The position numbers and the translations under genes are program-made. Below, in pieces: positions 51,501-60,185 of a stretch of DNA of 64,000 bases. Numbering within the stretch: position 1 is the stretch's first letter; each line of letters opens with the position of its first letter. The notes beneath the pieces are model-generated. The model was not told where the DNA came from, ran no database searches, and was given only the letters and a program-made list of their open reading frames with translations. The DNA lies in contig CP001622.1 of assembly GCA_000023185.1 (NCBI GenBank), positions 682,001 to 746,000 of the forward strand, given 5' to 3'. This DNA comes from Rhizobium leguminosarum bv. trifolii WSM1325 (GTDB taxonomy: Bacteria > Pseudomonadota > Alphaproteobacteria > Rhizobiales > Rhizobiaceae).

Positions 51501-52600
51501 CCCTTGGATGTTTTAAACGCGAGAGGAATAGCCGCTGCGATCGCTTTTTTCATGATTGTTGGTAAGGCCTGGGCTTCAAGATTTGTAACCGGCTCCCACC
51601 ATCCGTCATTCGGGCCGTCATCCATGGCGACCTTGGCAGCGATTGCCGCACGCCAGATCGAAAGCCTGAGCTCGAAATGGGTGAAGACATGGATGACGGT
51701 GCCAGAGGCCTGCCATGCCGCTTCGAAGGGCGCGGCGGCAGCCGAGGTCTCGCCGTCGATGCGCGCCGTCCAGGCGGTCGTCGGCACCTCAGTCATGCCG
51801 CCGAGCAGGCCGCTGTCGATGCGCCGCCGCAGCAGGATCTCGCCATCACCTGTTACCGCGATGAAGGCCGCGCCATATCTGACCGGCTTCTCCTTCTTTG
51901 CCGCCTTGACCGGAAAGAGCTCGGGATCGGAAAGTTTGAGCGCCTCGCAGGCACCCCGGAACGGACAGAGCGAACAGGCCGGCCGCTTCGGCGTGCAGAT
52001 CGTGGCACCCAAATCCATCATCGCCTGGGCGAAATCGCCGGGCCGATCGGCAGGCGTCAACAGCGCCACCTTCTCTCTCATCGCCGGCTTGGCGGCTGGA
52101 AGCGGCGTGGCGATCGCATAGAGCCTGGAGATCACCCGCTCGACATTGCCGTCCATGACAGCGGCCTGCCGGTTGAAGGCGATGGCCGCGACGGCGGCTG
52201 CCGTATAGTCGCCGATGCCGGGGAGCGACTTGAGGTCTTCCTCGGTATCGGGAAAGACGCCGCCATGCTCGTTCGCCACCGCTTCGGCGCATTTCTTCAG
52301 GTTGCGGGCGCGCGCATAATAACCAAGCCCCGCCCAAGCGGCCATCACCGCGTCGTTTTCGGCTGCGGCAAGATCGGTCACTTCGGGCCAGCGCTGCAGA
52401 AACCGCTCGAAATAGGGTTTGACCGCCTGCACCGTCGTCTGCTGCAGCATCACTTCGGACAACCAGACGCGATAGGGATCGGCCTTGACGCCGCGGGCCG
52501 CCATGCCGGGCGAAACGCGCCAGGGCAACTCGCGGTGATGGCGATCGTACCAGTCGAGCAGGGGCTTGGCTAAGGGCGTGTCGAGTGTGGTGATCGTCAT
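51497..52600 (-). CDS. mutY: A/G-specific adenine DNA glycosylase MutY
   Basis: The 367-residue MutY removes adenine mispaired with 8-oxoguanine. Catalytic residues are E49 (LSEVMLQQTTVQAV) and D150 (VMDGNVERV). The helix-hairpin-helix is LPGIGDYTAAAVAAIAF (126-142), and the [4Fe-4S] cysteines are C202, C209, C212 and C218. The C-terminal NUDIX-like 8-oxoG recognition domain spans about 235-360 and includes the VFTHFELRL strand. The ATG at 52600 matches the family; the frame stays open upstream as an antisense shadow of the DUF721 gene. It is divergent from that gene. Confidence 0.97.
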   Translation of the reverse strand: MTITTLDTPLAKPLLDWYDRHHRELPWRVSPGMAARGVKADPYRVWLSEVMLQQTTVQAVKPYFERFLQRWPEVTDLAAAENDAVMAAWAGLGYYARARNLKKCAEAVANEHGGVFPDTEEDLKSLPGIGDYTAAAVAAIAFNRQAAVMDGNVERVISRLYAIATPLPAAKPAMREKVALLTPADRPGDFAQAMMDLGATICTPKRPACSLCPFRGACEALKLSDPELFPVKAAKKEKPVRYGAAFIAVTGDGEILLRRRIDSGLLGGMTEVPTTAWTARIDGETSAAAAPFEAAWQASGTVIHVFTHFELRLSIWRAAIAAKVAMDDGPNDGWWEPVTNLEAQALPTIMKKAIAAAIPLAFKTSKG

Positions 52601-52708
52601 GATTTGCCGCGATGGGGGGAAGTGCCTATACTTGGCGAAGCAATGCCGCGCGATCAAGTCGCCTGTGCGAATTGGCATGCGAATTGGCGGCGTCGCTGAA
52701 GGGTTTCG

Positions 52709-53200
52709 ATGAGTTATCCACGCAAAGGTGCAAAGCAGATCTCCGAGCTGGCGAACGGGCTGATCGATCCCGTGCTCGCGAGGCGCGCCGGTATCAACAC
52801 GGCTCTGCTCGGTTCGTGGAGCGAAATCGCCGGCGAGGATTTCGCCGATTGCACCCGGCCGGAAAAGATCGCCTGGGCCCGCGGCGGCAATGAGACCGGC
52901 GGTTTCCGCCCCGGCGTGCTGACGATTGCCTGCGAAGGCGCGCGCGCGTTGTTCCTTACCCATGCGCAGGGCGAACTCATCCAGCGCATCAACAGCTTCT
53001 TCGGCTTTGCCGCCGTCCACCAGATCCGCATCGTCCAGAAGCCGGTCTCACAAGCCATCCGCCGCTCCCGCACCCCGCCGCCGCTGAAGGGCGAAGCCGC
53101 CCGAAAGCTCGACAGCATGATGGAGGGCATCGAGAACGACAAGCTGCGCCAGGCAATCCAGCGCCTGGGCACCGCGGTGATGGGCAAGCGCGGACGATAA
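52709..53200 (+). CDS. DUF721/DciA-like protein
   Basis: The 163-residue DUF721 protein has an N-terminal KH-like domain (ISELANGLIDPVLARRAGINTALLGSWSEIAGEDFADCTRPEKIAW, VLTIACEGARALFLTHAQGELIQRINSFFG) and a basic C-terminal tail. Some DUF721 members (DciA) help load the replicative helicase DnaB; the short alphaproteobacterial forms are less studied. In rhizobia this gene usually stands beside mutY and is followed by a dsbA-like gene and smc. Here those lie 6 kb away, beyond the sugar transport cassette. Confidence 0.9.
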   Translation: MSYPRKGAKQISELANGLIDPVLARRAGINTALLGSWSEIAGEDFADCTRPEKIAWARGGNETGGFRPGVLTIACEGARALFLTHAQGELIQRINSFFGFAAVHQIRIVQKPVSQAIRRSRTPPPLKGEAARKLDSMMEGIENDKLRQAIQRLGTAVMGKRGR

Positions 53201-53274
53201 ATGTGGCGCGTGCTCGATCGGAGCCGATGACACCTTCAAGCGTTCCCGCGACCTGGAGACGTCTCAGACCATCG

Positions 53275-53718
53275 CTAAACCACACCCTTCTTCAGGATGA
53301 AGTTGCCATAGGGCCGTGTTTCACCTGTGTGAACCACCGCAAAGCAGGATTCAGCCAACGGATAATAGGCGAAGCGCTCGATCGACCTGCTCTTGATGCT
53401 GCGCATTTCGACCGTCGAGCAGAGCAATTCCACATCCGCATGAACCGGTAGCATCGTGCCGGCCTGATCCGGATCCTCCATATGCATGAGCGGCTGTTCG
53501 ACGAAGTGATCGAGCGGCATGACTGCCAGGATCGCCGCTATGGCGTCTGTGGCGCTCGCCGCGTTCATCGACACGAGTTTGCCGGTCACGGTCTTCTTCG
53601 ACACGCGGCACGCCGAAAAATTCTTGTCGACGATGGCGAGCTCGTCTCCGTGGCCCATCGCGCTCAGTATCCACAAAAGATCCGGGCAAAGAATTCCCGG
53701 AATGTTTTTCAGTGCCAT
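53275..53718 (-). CDS. RbsD/FucU family sugar mutarotase
   Basis: The 147-residue protein has MALKNIPGILCPDLLWILSAMGHGDELAIVDKNF, with the likely catalytic H23 and D31, and the C-terminal ETRPYGNFILKKGVV. These are FucU/RbsD hallmarks. Such enzymes interconvert alpha and beta anomers of fucose or ribose, and the GHGDELAIVD form is closer to FucU. GGAGGAG precedes the ATG at 53718. It is divergent from the LacI gene, with a shared operator-like palindrome between them, so it likely belongs to the same sugar regulon. Confidence 0.92.
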   Translation of the reverse strand: MALKNIPGILCPDLLWILSAMGHGDELAIVDKNFSACRVSKKTVTGKLVSMNAASATDAIAAILAVMPLDHFVEQPLMHMEDPDQAGTMLPVHADVELLCSTVEMRSIKSRSIERFAYYPLAESCFAVVHTGETRPYGNFILKKGVV

Positions 53719-53764
53719 GTTCGCTCCTCCCAACGGACTCCAGTATCGCCATAATAGCTAACGA

Positions 53765-53784
53765 AAACGCTTGCGCAAACGTTT
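53765..53784. promoter_or_regulatory. LacI-family operator-like palindrome
   Basis: AAACGCTTGCGCAAACGTTT is a 20-bp palindrome with one mismatched pair, centred on TTGCGCAA. The central CG step and AAACG/CGTTT flanks fit LacI/GalR-family operators. It lies 47 bases before the mutarotase gene and about 170 bases before lacI-like 53956, so one repressor could control both directions. Confidence 0.75.
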
Positions 53785-53955
53785 CGATGGCCATATATCG
53801 ATTTCCAGCATTTCATTGGAGGATGAAATAGACCGGGTGACCGCCGAGCTGGGAGGCTTGTTCGCGGGCGGCAATATTTCCGACTTTTTGTTCTGGAGGT
53901 GACGCGGCGGCGGTCTGAAGCTGCGCGTCAGGCGTGATGGGGGAGGTCTGCAATC

Positions 53956-54960
53956 ATGGCGACAATCACTGACGTTGCACGCGCCGCGGGCGTCTCGGTC
54001 TCGACCGTGTCGCACGTCGTCAACGGCACCCGGCATGTGAACGAAGCGACGGCGGCGCTCGTCAAGAACGCGATCGAAAGCCTCGGATTCGTGCCGAACG
54101 CCGTGGCCCGGTCACTGGTGCGATCATCGACGGATGCCGTGGGTATCGCGATCTCGATCAGCACCAACTACTATTTCAACGATATCGTGTCTTCTATCGA
54201 ACGAGCCTGCGCCGCCATCGGCCAGCTCGTCTTTCTCTGCGACACGCAGAACGATCCGGAGACCGAGCTGCGGCTGGTCCGCGAACTCGTCCAGCGGCGG
54301 GTGGATGGGGTGATTCTGGCTCCGTCCGGCGATCCGGAAAACCGCGCCATCGACTATCTCAAATCGTCTCGCATGCCCTTCGTGCTTGTCGACCGTCTGA
54401 CGGTTGCCGATGCGGACGGGGTTTGCCTGGACAACGAGGCGGCGATGGAGACGCTGATCGACCACCTGGTGGGCCACGGCCACCGCCGCATCGGCCTCAT
54501 CGCCGGCGAGCCCGGGCTGCTTTCCACGATCGAACGCGTGCGTGGATATGTCGGCGCCATGCGCAAGCACGGGCTGGAAATCGATCGCAGCCTGATGAGC
54601 GAAGGCAATGCCAACAGCGCGGATGCCCGCCAATCAGCGCTTGAGATCTTAAGCCGGGTGGACCGACCGACGGCGATCGCCTCGGGCAACAATCTGGCCA
54701 CAATCGGCGTCATGCGCGCTGTGCGGGATCTTGGCTTGCGCATCTCCGAGGATCTGGCGCTGATCGGCTTTGACGATTTCGATTGGGCCGACTGCTTCGA
54801 GCCGCGGCTGACCGTCATGGCGCAGCCGAGCGAGATGATCGGCATGCAGGCTGCGGAAATGCTGTCCAGGCGGATCAAATCGAGCACGGAAGACGTGCGG
54901 CAGGTTCGCCTGCCGGCAAAACTGGTAATTCGCCGCTCCTGCGGCTGCGGAGGGCATTGA
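53956..54960 (+). CDS. LacI family transcriptional regulator
   Basis: The 334-residue LacI/GalR-type repressor has a HTH and hinge (1-60; ATITDVARAAGVSVSTVSHVVNGTRHVNEATAALVKNAIESLGFVPN) and a periplasmic-binding-protein-like sugar domain (about 62-330; GHRRIGLIAGEP; LIGFDDFDWADCF). It ends with a small CGCGG motif. It begins an operon with the ABC genes; the next start is 1 base after its stop. It probably binds the palindrome at 53765. Confidence 0.95.
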   Translation: MATITDVARAAGVSVSTVSHVVNGTRHVNEATAALVKNAIESLGFVPNAVARSLVRSSTDAVGIAISISTNYYFNDIVSSIERACAAIGQLVFLCDTQNDPETELRLVRELVQRRVDGVILAPSGDPENRAIDYLKSSRMPFVLVDRLTVADADGVCLDNEAAMETLIDHLVGHGHRRIGLIAGEPGLLSTIERVRGYVGAMRKHGLEIDRSLMSEGNANSADARQSALEILSRVDRPTAIASGNNLATIGVMRAVRDLGLRISEDLALIGFDDFDWADCFEPRLTVMAQPSEMIGMQAAEMLSRRIKSSTEDVRQVRLPAKLVIRRSCGCGGH

Positions 54961-54961
54961 A

Positions 54962-56449
54962 ATGACGTCGGCATTGGCTCTTGCTGGGATCACCAAATCC
55001 TTTCCGGGCGTGCGGGCCCTGAAAGGCGTGTCGTTTTCTCTGCAGCCCGGAGAAATCAGGGCGTTGGTGGGGGAGAACGGGGCCGGAAAATCGACGCTGA
55101 TGAAGATCCTTTCCGGCGCCTATTCGGCCGACGAGGGGCGCATCGAGCTTTTTGGCGAAGCGGTGCTCGACCCGACCCCAGCCGGGATGATCGCGCGCGG
55201 CGTCGCGGTTATCTATCAGGAACTGGCTCAGGCGCCGCACCTGACCGTCGCCGAAAATGTTCTGATGGGGCGGCTGCCGTGCAAGGGCGCCCTGATCGAC
55301 TGGGGCGAGGCAAAGCGCCGGACCATCGAGGTCATTGACCGGCTCGGTTTCGATGTCGATCCGACCGCTCGGATCGGGACGCTCTCCGTTGCCAAGCGAC
55401 AGATGGTGGAGATCGCCAAGGCCCTGGCGCGCAATGCCAAGATCATCGTTCTCGACGAGCCGTCGGCGGTGTTGGCGCAGGCAGAAATCGATCAGCTGTT
55501 TCGGGTTGTCCGGCAACTGGCTCGTGAGAGCGGCGTTGCCTTCGTTTATATTTCGCATCGCCTGCGCGAGGTTTTCGAACTGAGCGACACGGTCACCGTT
55601 TTGCGCGACGGCACAGTCATCCACAACGGACCTTCCAATGGTCTGACGACGGACGACCTCATTCGCAGCATGGTGGGCCGGGAAGTGGGCGACGTCTTCC
55701 CCACCCGCACGCCCCGGATCGGCGAGGAGGCGTTGTCCGCTCGGGGCATTTCGACGCCAGCGCTGCTCAAAAATGTCAGCATCCATGTTCGAAAGGGCGA
55801 GATCGTCGGTCTTTTCGGGCTGGCGGGTGCTGGCCGCACCGAGCTTTTGCGCGCCATCTACGGCGCGGATCCGCGTGGTGCCGGCGAAGTCAGGATCAAC
55901 GGCGCGATGGCCAGCATCGGTTCACCGCGCGCCGGCATCAGCAAGGGGCTCGGTCTGGTGCCGGAAGACCGCAAGACGGAGGGCCTCTTCCTGATACAGA
56001 GCGTCGGCTTCAACATCATGTCGGCGAGCCTCGCGCAGATCGTCCGTTTCGGGCTTCTTTCTCTGCGCCGCGAGCGCAAAATCGTGAACGGTCTGATCGA
56101 ACGGCTGCGGATCAGGACGCCGAATGCCGCAGCAGCGACGCAGAACCTTTCGGGTGGCAATCAGCAGAAATGCGTGCTGGCGAGGCTGGTCAGCGCCGGA
56201 TGCGAGATCCTGCTGGCCGACGAGCCCACACGTGGCGTCGATGTCGGGGCCAAGCGCGAGATCTACGACCTGCTGGTCGAACTGGCGGAAGCCCGCGGGC
56301 TGGCAATCGTCATCGCTTCTTCCGAACTGCCTGAAATCCTTGGTTTGTGCGACCGGCTCTATGTCCTGAGAGAGGGCGAGGTGACGGCTGAACTCGACGC
56401 GCGCACCGCGACTGAAGAAGACGTCATGCACTTCGCGGCACTACATTAA
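54962..56449 (+). CDS. Sugar ABC transporter ATP-binding protein (RbsA/MglA type)
   Basis: The 495-residue protein has two fused ABC domains. The first has an intact Walker A GENGAGKST (38-46) and the KRQMVEIAKAL signature region. The second has a degenerate P-loop GLAGAGRTE and a good signature LSGGNQQK. Walker B sequences are IIVLDEPSAVL and ILLADEPTRGVD. This is the usual carbohydrate uptake (CUT2) layout. It directly follows the regulator gene and precedes the permease by 13 bases. Confidence 0.95.
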   Translation: MTSALALAGITKSFPGVRALKGVSFSLQPGEIRALVGENGAGKSTLMKILSGAYSADEGRIELFGEAVLDPTPAGMIARGVAVIYQELAQAPHLTVAENVLMGRLPCKGALIDWGEAKRRTIEVIDRLGFDVDPTARIGTLSVAKRQMVEIAKALARNAKIIVLDEPSAVLAQAEIDQLFRVVRQLARESGVAFVYISHRLREVFELSDTVTVLRDGTVIHNGPSNGLTTDDLIRSMVGREVGDVFPTRTPRIGEEALSARGISTPALLKNVSIHVRKGEIVGLFGLAGAGRTELLRAIYGADPRGAGEVRINGAMASIGSPRAGISKGLGLVPEDRKTEGLFLIQSVGFNIMSASLAQIVRFGLLSLRRERKIVNGLIERLRIRTPNAAAATQNLSGGNQQKCVLARLVSAGCEILLADEPTRGVDVGAKREIYDLLVELAEARGLAIVIASSELPEILGLCDRLYVLREGEVTAELDARTATEEDVMHFAALH

Positions 56450-56462
56450 TGAGGGGACTACC

Positions 56463-57395
56463 ATGAAATATCTTCCGCGCGGAACGGGTCTTGCCGGTGC
56501 ACTGATCGTACTGATCATCGCCGCCTCGCTGATCTCTCCTCATTTTCTCAACCCCATCAACATCCTGAATGTCCTGAGGCAGGTTGCGCTCTACGGGATC
56601 CTCGGCATCGGCATGACATTCGTGATCCTCACCAAGGGGATCGATCTTTCGGTGGGGTCGATCGTCGCACTGGTCGGCGTCACCGGCGCGGTCCTGATGG
56701 AGCAGGGGGTGCCCATCCCGCTGATGGTGCTGATCTGTCTCTCCATCGGCGCCCTCGTCGGCTGCGTCAACGGCCTCGGCATTTCCTATTTCCGCATTCC
56801 GGCCTTCATCATGACGCTCGGCTGCATGGTCATGGTGCGCGGCTTCGCCCTGATGATCGCCGATGGCGGGACCGTTAATCCCGGAAAGCTCGCCGACAGT
56901 TTCTTCGTGCTCGGCGGCGGCTACATGCTGGGCGTGCCGACACCGATCTACGTCTTTGCGGCAGTCTGCATCATAGCCGCCGTCGTGCTCAGCTTCACGC
57001 AGTTCGGCCGGGCCATCTATGCGGTCGGCAGCAATGAGGAGGCGGCGAGGCTCTCCGGCATCAACGTGCCGCTCGTCATCTTCAGCGTCTACATCATTTG
57101 TGGTGTGCTGGCGGCACTTTCCGGCCTGATTTTCCTGTCCCGCCTGTCCGTCGGCGACCCGAATTCCGGCCTCGGCCTCGAACTGGAAGCGATCACGATC
57201 GCGGTGATCGGCGGCACGTCGCTGTTTGGCGGCGAAGGCACCGTTCTCGGTACGATCGGCGGCGCCATGGTGCTGGCCATCATCGCAAACATTCTCAATC
57301 TCGCAGGCGTTTCACCATTCTCACAACAGGTGGTGAAGGGCGCGATCATCGTTCTTGCCGTGCTGCTCGAAGCCGGAAGAAAACCACGCAAGTAG
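56463..57395 (+). CDS. Sugar ABC transporter permease (RbsC type)
   Basis: The 310-residue CUT2 permease has about nine membrane helices. Typical segments are ILGIGMTFVILTKGIDLSVGSIVAL, FIMTLGCMVMVRGFALMIADGGTV, AVGSNEEAARLSGINV (cytoplasmic coupling loop) and IAVIGGTSLFGGEGTVLGTIGGAMVL. It forms the channel with the RbsA-like ATPase. The short gap and GAGGGGA upstream of the ATG show co-transcription. Confidence 0.95.
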   Translation: MKYLPRGTGLAGALIVLIIAASLISPHFLNPINILNVLRQVALYGILGIGMTFVILTKGIDLSVGSIVALVGVTGAVLMEQGVPIPLMVLICLSIGALVGCVNGLGISYFRIPAFIMTLGCMVMVRGFALMIADGGTVNPGKLADSFFVLGGGYMLGVPTPIYVFAAVCIIAAVVLSFTQFGRAIYAVGSNEEAARLSGINVPLVIFSVYIICGVLAALSGLIFLSRLSVGDPNSGLGLELEAITIAVIGGTSLFGGEGTVLGTIGGAMVLAIIANILNLAGVSPFSQQVVKGAIIVLAVLLEAGRKPRK

Positions 57396-57421
57396 CGTGT
57401 TAACCAGAGGGAGGACTTAAA

Positions 57422-58423
57422 ATGCTCAACATCACCAGACGCATGCTCATTATCTCCGCCGGGCTCGCCACCGTCTTGACCGCCGCACCCGCCTTCAGCG
57501 CGGACAAGATCGTCATCGGCTTCTCGCAGGCGAGCTCGAACTCCGCCCACCGCAACACGATGACCAAGCGCAACCAGGCCTATGCAGCGGAACACTTCAA
57601 GGATGTCGATCTGATCGTCACCAACGCGGAAGGCAAATCCGCAAAGCAGATTTCGGATGTCGAAAGCCTGATGGTCCAGGGCATGAAGGTTCTGATGATT
57701 TCGGCGCAGGATAGTGCCGCCATCGCTCCGACCATCAAGCAGGTCCTGGCTGCCGGCATTCCGGTCATCACGCTCGAGCGCAGCCTCGATATTCCCGTTA
57801 CGCTGCACGTCGGCCCGCACAACAAACCGATCGGCACGCTTGCCGGCAAGTACATAGCCGAGGCGTTGAAAGGCAAGGGCAATGTCGTCGAGATCAAGGG
57901 CGATCCGGCTGTCGCTCCCGCGGTGGAGCGCCATGAGGGCTTTGCCGAAGCCATCGCTGGCACCGAGATCAAGGTGATCGCCGAAACCCACGCCGACTGG
58001 GACCAGGAAAAGGCGTTGAAGTTCATGGAAGACACGCTTCAGCGTTTCCCGGCCGGGCAGATTCAAGCCGTTTACGCCCATAACGACAACATGGCGTTTG
58101 GCGCGCTGCGGGCGATCCAGGCCGCCGGCCGTGACAAGGAAGGCATTCTTATCATCGGCATCGACGGCGAGAACGCCGCCATCCGCGCCGTTGCCAAGGG
58201 CGACCTGACCGCGACCTTCACATATTCCACCGTCGCGCCTGAAGGCGTTATTGCCGCGCATGCGCTTGCCACCAACGACACCGCAGCGCTGGAAAAGCTC
58301 GGAACCTTGACCAAGAAGGACGACGGCTCGATGGAAATCGAGATTGCGTCGAAGATGATCACCAAGGAGAACGCTGCCGAGTTCTTCTGCAAGGGCTTCG
58401 GCGACGACCCTGAATGCAAGTAA
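57422..58423 (+). CDS. Sugar ABC transporter substrate-binding protein (RbsB type)
   Basis: The 333-residue periplasmic protein has a signal peptide (1-27, ending APAFSA) and the type I sugar-binding fold. Its strands include IVIGFSQASSNSAHRNTMTKRNQ, VKVLMISAQDSAAIAP, VAPAVERHEGFAEAI, QAVYAHNDNMAFGALRAI and GILIIGIDGE. It ends with a disulfide-capable CKGFGDDPEC pair. GGGAGGA lies upstream of the ATG. A strong terminator follows at 58438. The ligand may be fucose- or ribose-like, given the mutarotase, but this is not proven. Confidence 0.95.
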   Translation: MLNITRRMLIISAGLATVLTAAPAFSADKIVIGFSQASSNSAHRNTMTKRNQAYAAEHFKDVDLIVTNAEGKSAKQISDVESLMVQGMKVLMISAQDSAAIAPTIKQVLAAGIPVITLERSLDIPVTLHVGPHNKPIGTLAGKYIAEALKGKGNVVEIKGDPAVAPAVERHEGFAEAIAGTEIKVIAETHADWDQEKALKFMEDTLQRFPAGQIQAVYAHNDNMAFGALRAIQAAGRDKEGILIIGIDGENAAIRAVAKGDLTATFTYSTVAPEGVIAAHALATNDTAALEKLGTLTKKDDGSMEIEIASKMITKENAAEFFCKGFGDDPECK

Positions 58424-58437
58424 TCCGATAGACTTCG

Positions 58438-58470
58438 AAGTCCGGCGCCACAACAGAAGCGCCGGACTTT
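58438..58470 (+). terminator. Intrinsic terminator of the sugar ABC operon
   Basis: AAGTCCGGCGC (58438-58448), a 10-base loop, GCGCCGGACTT (58459-58469) and a following T. It is an 11-bp perfect stem 14 bases after the binding-protein stop. Confidence 0.85.
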
Positions 58471-58562
58471 GCCGCCGATATCGTCTTCGAGCGGCTCGAA
58501 CGTCTGCATGCCGACGATGAAGGCCAAGGACGCCGGCGCTTGGCCTTTTCGGCGAACCGAGG

Positions 58563-58919
58563 TTATGACTTCCGGTATTCGCCCGGCATTGGCGGGCTTC
58601 CCCAGGGGCCGGTATCGTGCCCCGTATCAATAATGGCGAGCTGCCGCTGTACGGCCTGTTCAAGCTCATATTGCAAAGCCTGATATTGCTCGACGTATCC
58701 GTATTGATGCCAAGGCGAGAGTTCGAAGCCGTTTTCAAAATGATTGTAGTAAATTACGGTCGGCCCGATGAGTGCCACCACCCAGCACCGGTCATAGCCT
58801 CGCAATTCCCATTCTTCCGGCATGCGCTTGATCGCCTCCCACAGGCAGCGCTGCTTGCGGGACATTCGTGTCCAGCCGTCATTGATTTTGTCCCAAACCA
58901 GTTCTTCTGGAAATGACAT
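58563..58919 (-). CDS. Hypothetical protein (118 aa)
   Basis: I do not know a named family. The 118-residue soluble protein reads MSFPEELVWDKINDGWTRMSRKQRCLWEAIKRMPEEWELRGYDRCWVVALIGPTVIYYNHFENGF and is rich in Trp and Tyr, with a Gln-rich C-terminal helix (VEQYQALQYELEQAVQRQLAIIDTG). The composition is convincingly coding. It has no signal peptide or membrane helix. It is convergent with the sugar operon and divergent from the DsbA-like gene (270-bp gap). Confidence 0.78.
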   Translation of the reverse strand: MSFPEELVWDKINDGWTRMSRKQRCLWEAIKRMPEEWELRGYDRCWVVALIGPTVIYYNHFENGFELSPWHQYGYVEQYQALQYELEQAVQRQLAIIDTGHDTGPWGSPPMPGEYRKS

Positions 58920-59189
58920 TCAGCTTCTCGCAATCGGTACTGTCCGGAGGCTTCAGGTGAGTCCAGGCTATCAGCGGGTGATTCATAAATCACCGAAAAG
59001 ATGATCCGGAGAATAGGCTCTCGTCCTTCCGTGGAAGCTGAGAATCGCTCATTTCGGGCGCAACGTCCGCTTTCGGTCCCATCACGGTCACAATTCTTTG
59101 AAGGAAGTTGGCGAAGCGTGCCTTGTGAGCGGCCGCCAGCCGTTATATCGCACAGTCATGCCGTCAATCTCATTAGTTATGGGGAATCC

Positions 59190-59966
59190 ATGCAGATGTC
59201 CGAAATGCAACTGACGAAACGCCGCCTGCTCAGCGGTATCGCCATCGCCGCCGCTGCCGTAGCGCTTGTCGCCTGCAACGACAGCAAGGACGCTGCCGAT
59301 GCTTCGTCCTCCGGCAAGACCATGGCTGATGGCACCAATGTCGACACCATGCAGACGGCAGCTACCTCGGCGACCGAAATGCCGGAGTCCGACGGCGATG
59401 TCGACATGGCCGAAGTGCTGAAGCCCGGCGTGCTGCCGGAAATGGCGCTCGGCAAGGCCGACGCCCCGGTCAAGATCGTCGAATACATGTCGATGACCTG
59501 CCCGCATTGCGCTCATTTCCACAACACCACCTTCGACACGATCAAGCAGAAATATGTCGACAGCGGCAAGGTGCAGTTCATTATCCGCGAATTCCCCTTC
59601 GACCCGCGCGCCGCCGCAGCCTTCATGCTCGCCCGCTGCAGCGCTTCCAATCCGGAGCAGTTGAGCACGCCGGAACAGTATTTCCCGATGGTTTCGATGC
59701 TGTTCAAGCAGCAGCAGATCTGGGCCGCCGCCGATGATGGCCGCGCCGCACTGCTGCAGATGTCGAAGCTTGCCGGATTTACTGAGGATAGCTTCACGAA
59801 ATGCTTGACGAACCAGAAGCTTCTGGATGAAGTGAACGCCACGCGGGAAAGAGGTTCCAAGGATTTCGGCGTCAACGCCACCCCGACTTTCCTGATCAAT
59901 GGCAAGCGCTACTCTGGAGACATGCCGGTTGACACTTTGTCGAAGCTCATCGACAGCCTGCTCTGA
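59190..59966 (+). CDS. DsbA-family thiol-disulfide lipoprotein
   Basis: The 258-residue protein has a lipoprotein-type signal (VALVAC, C29), a Ser/Asp-rich linker (about 30-75) and a thioredoxin fold with the active site C104-P-H-C107 (YMSMTCPHCAHFH) and cis-proline loop NATPTFLING. The helical insertion of DsbA lies between them. It would oxidise or isomerise disulfides in the periplasm while membrane-anchored. I use the ATG at 59190, 6 bases after GGGGAA. In rhizobia it normally precedes smc, as here. Confidence 0.94.
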   Translation: MQMSEMQLTKRRLLSGIAIAAAAVALVACNDSKDAADASSSGKTMADGTNVDTMQTAATSATEMPESDGDVDMAEVLKPGVLPEMALGKADAPVKIVEYMSMTCPHCAHFHNTTFDTIKQKYVDSGKVQFIIREFPFDPRAAAAFMLARCSASNPEQLSTPEQYFPMVSMLFKQQQIWAAADDGRAALLQMSKLAGFTEDSFTKCLTNQKLLDEVNATRERGSKDFGVNATPTFLINGKRYSGDMPVDTLSKLIDSLL

Positions 59967-60045
59967 ACCGGATCGTTTCGATAGAACGGGCGATGGCGAA
60001 AGCCGTGCGCCCGTTTTTCGTTTTCAGCGCAGTTTGCAGGTGTGG

Positions 60046-60162
60046 CCCCCTCATCCGCCTGCCGGCACCTTCTCCCCGCTGGGGCGAAGGGGATTTGCCG
60101 CAGCGTCTCGATTCCCTCTTCTCCCCAGCGGGGAGAAGGTGCCCGTAGGGCGGATGAGGGGG
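60046..60162. repeat. RIME-like palindromic repeat immediately upstream of smc (117 bp)
   Basis: CCCCCTCATCCGCC (60046-60059) to GGCGGATGAGGGGG (60149-60162), with nested CACCTTCTCCCCGCTGGGG and CCAGCGGGGAGAAGGTGCC. It is nearly the reverse complement of 2027-2145. It ends 23 bases before the smc ATG, and its frame is open into smc for 48 codons, so naive gene calling could start smc inside the repeat. Confidence 0.88.
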
Positions 60163-60185
60163 CTTCCTGCCGTGGATATTTCCGC

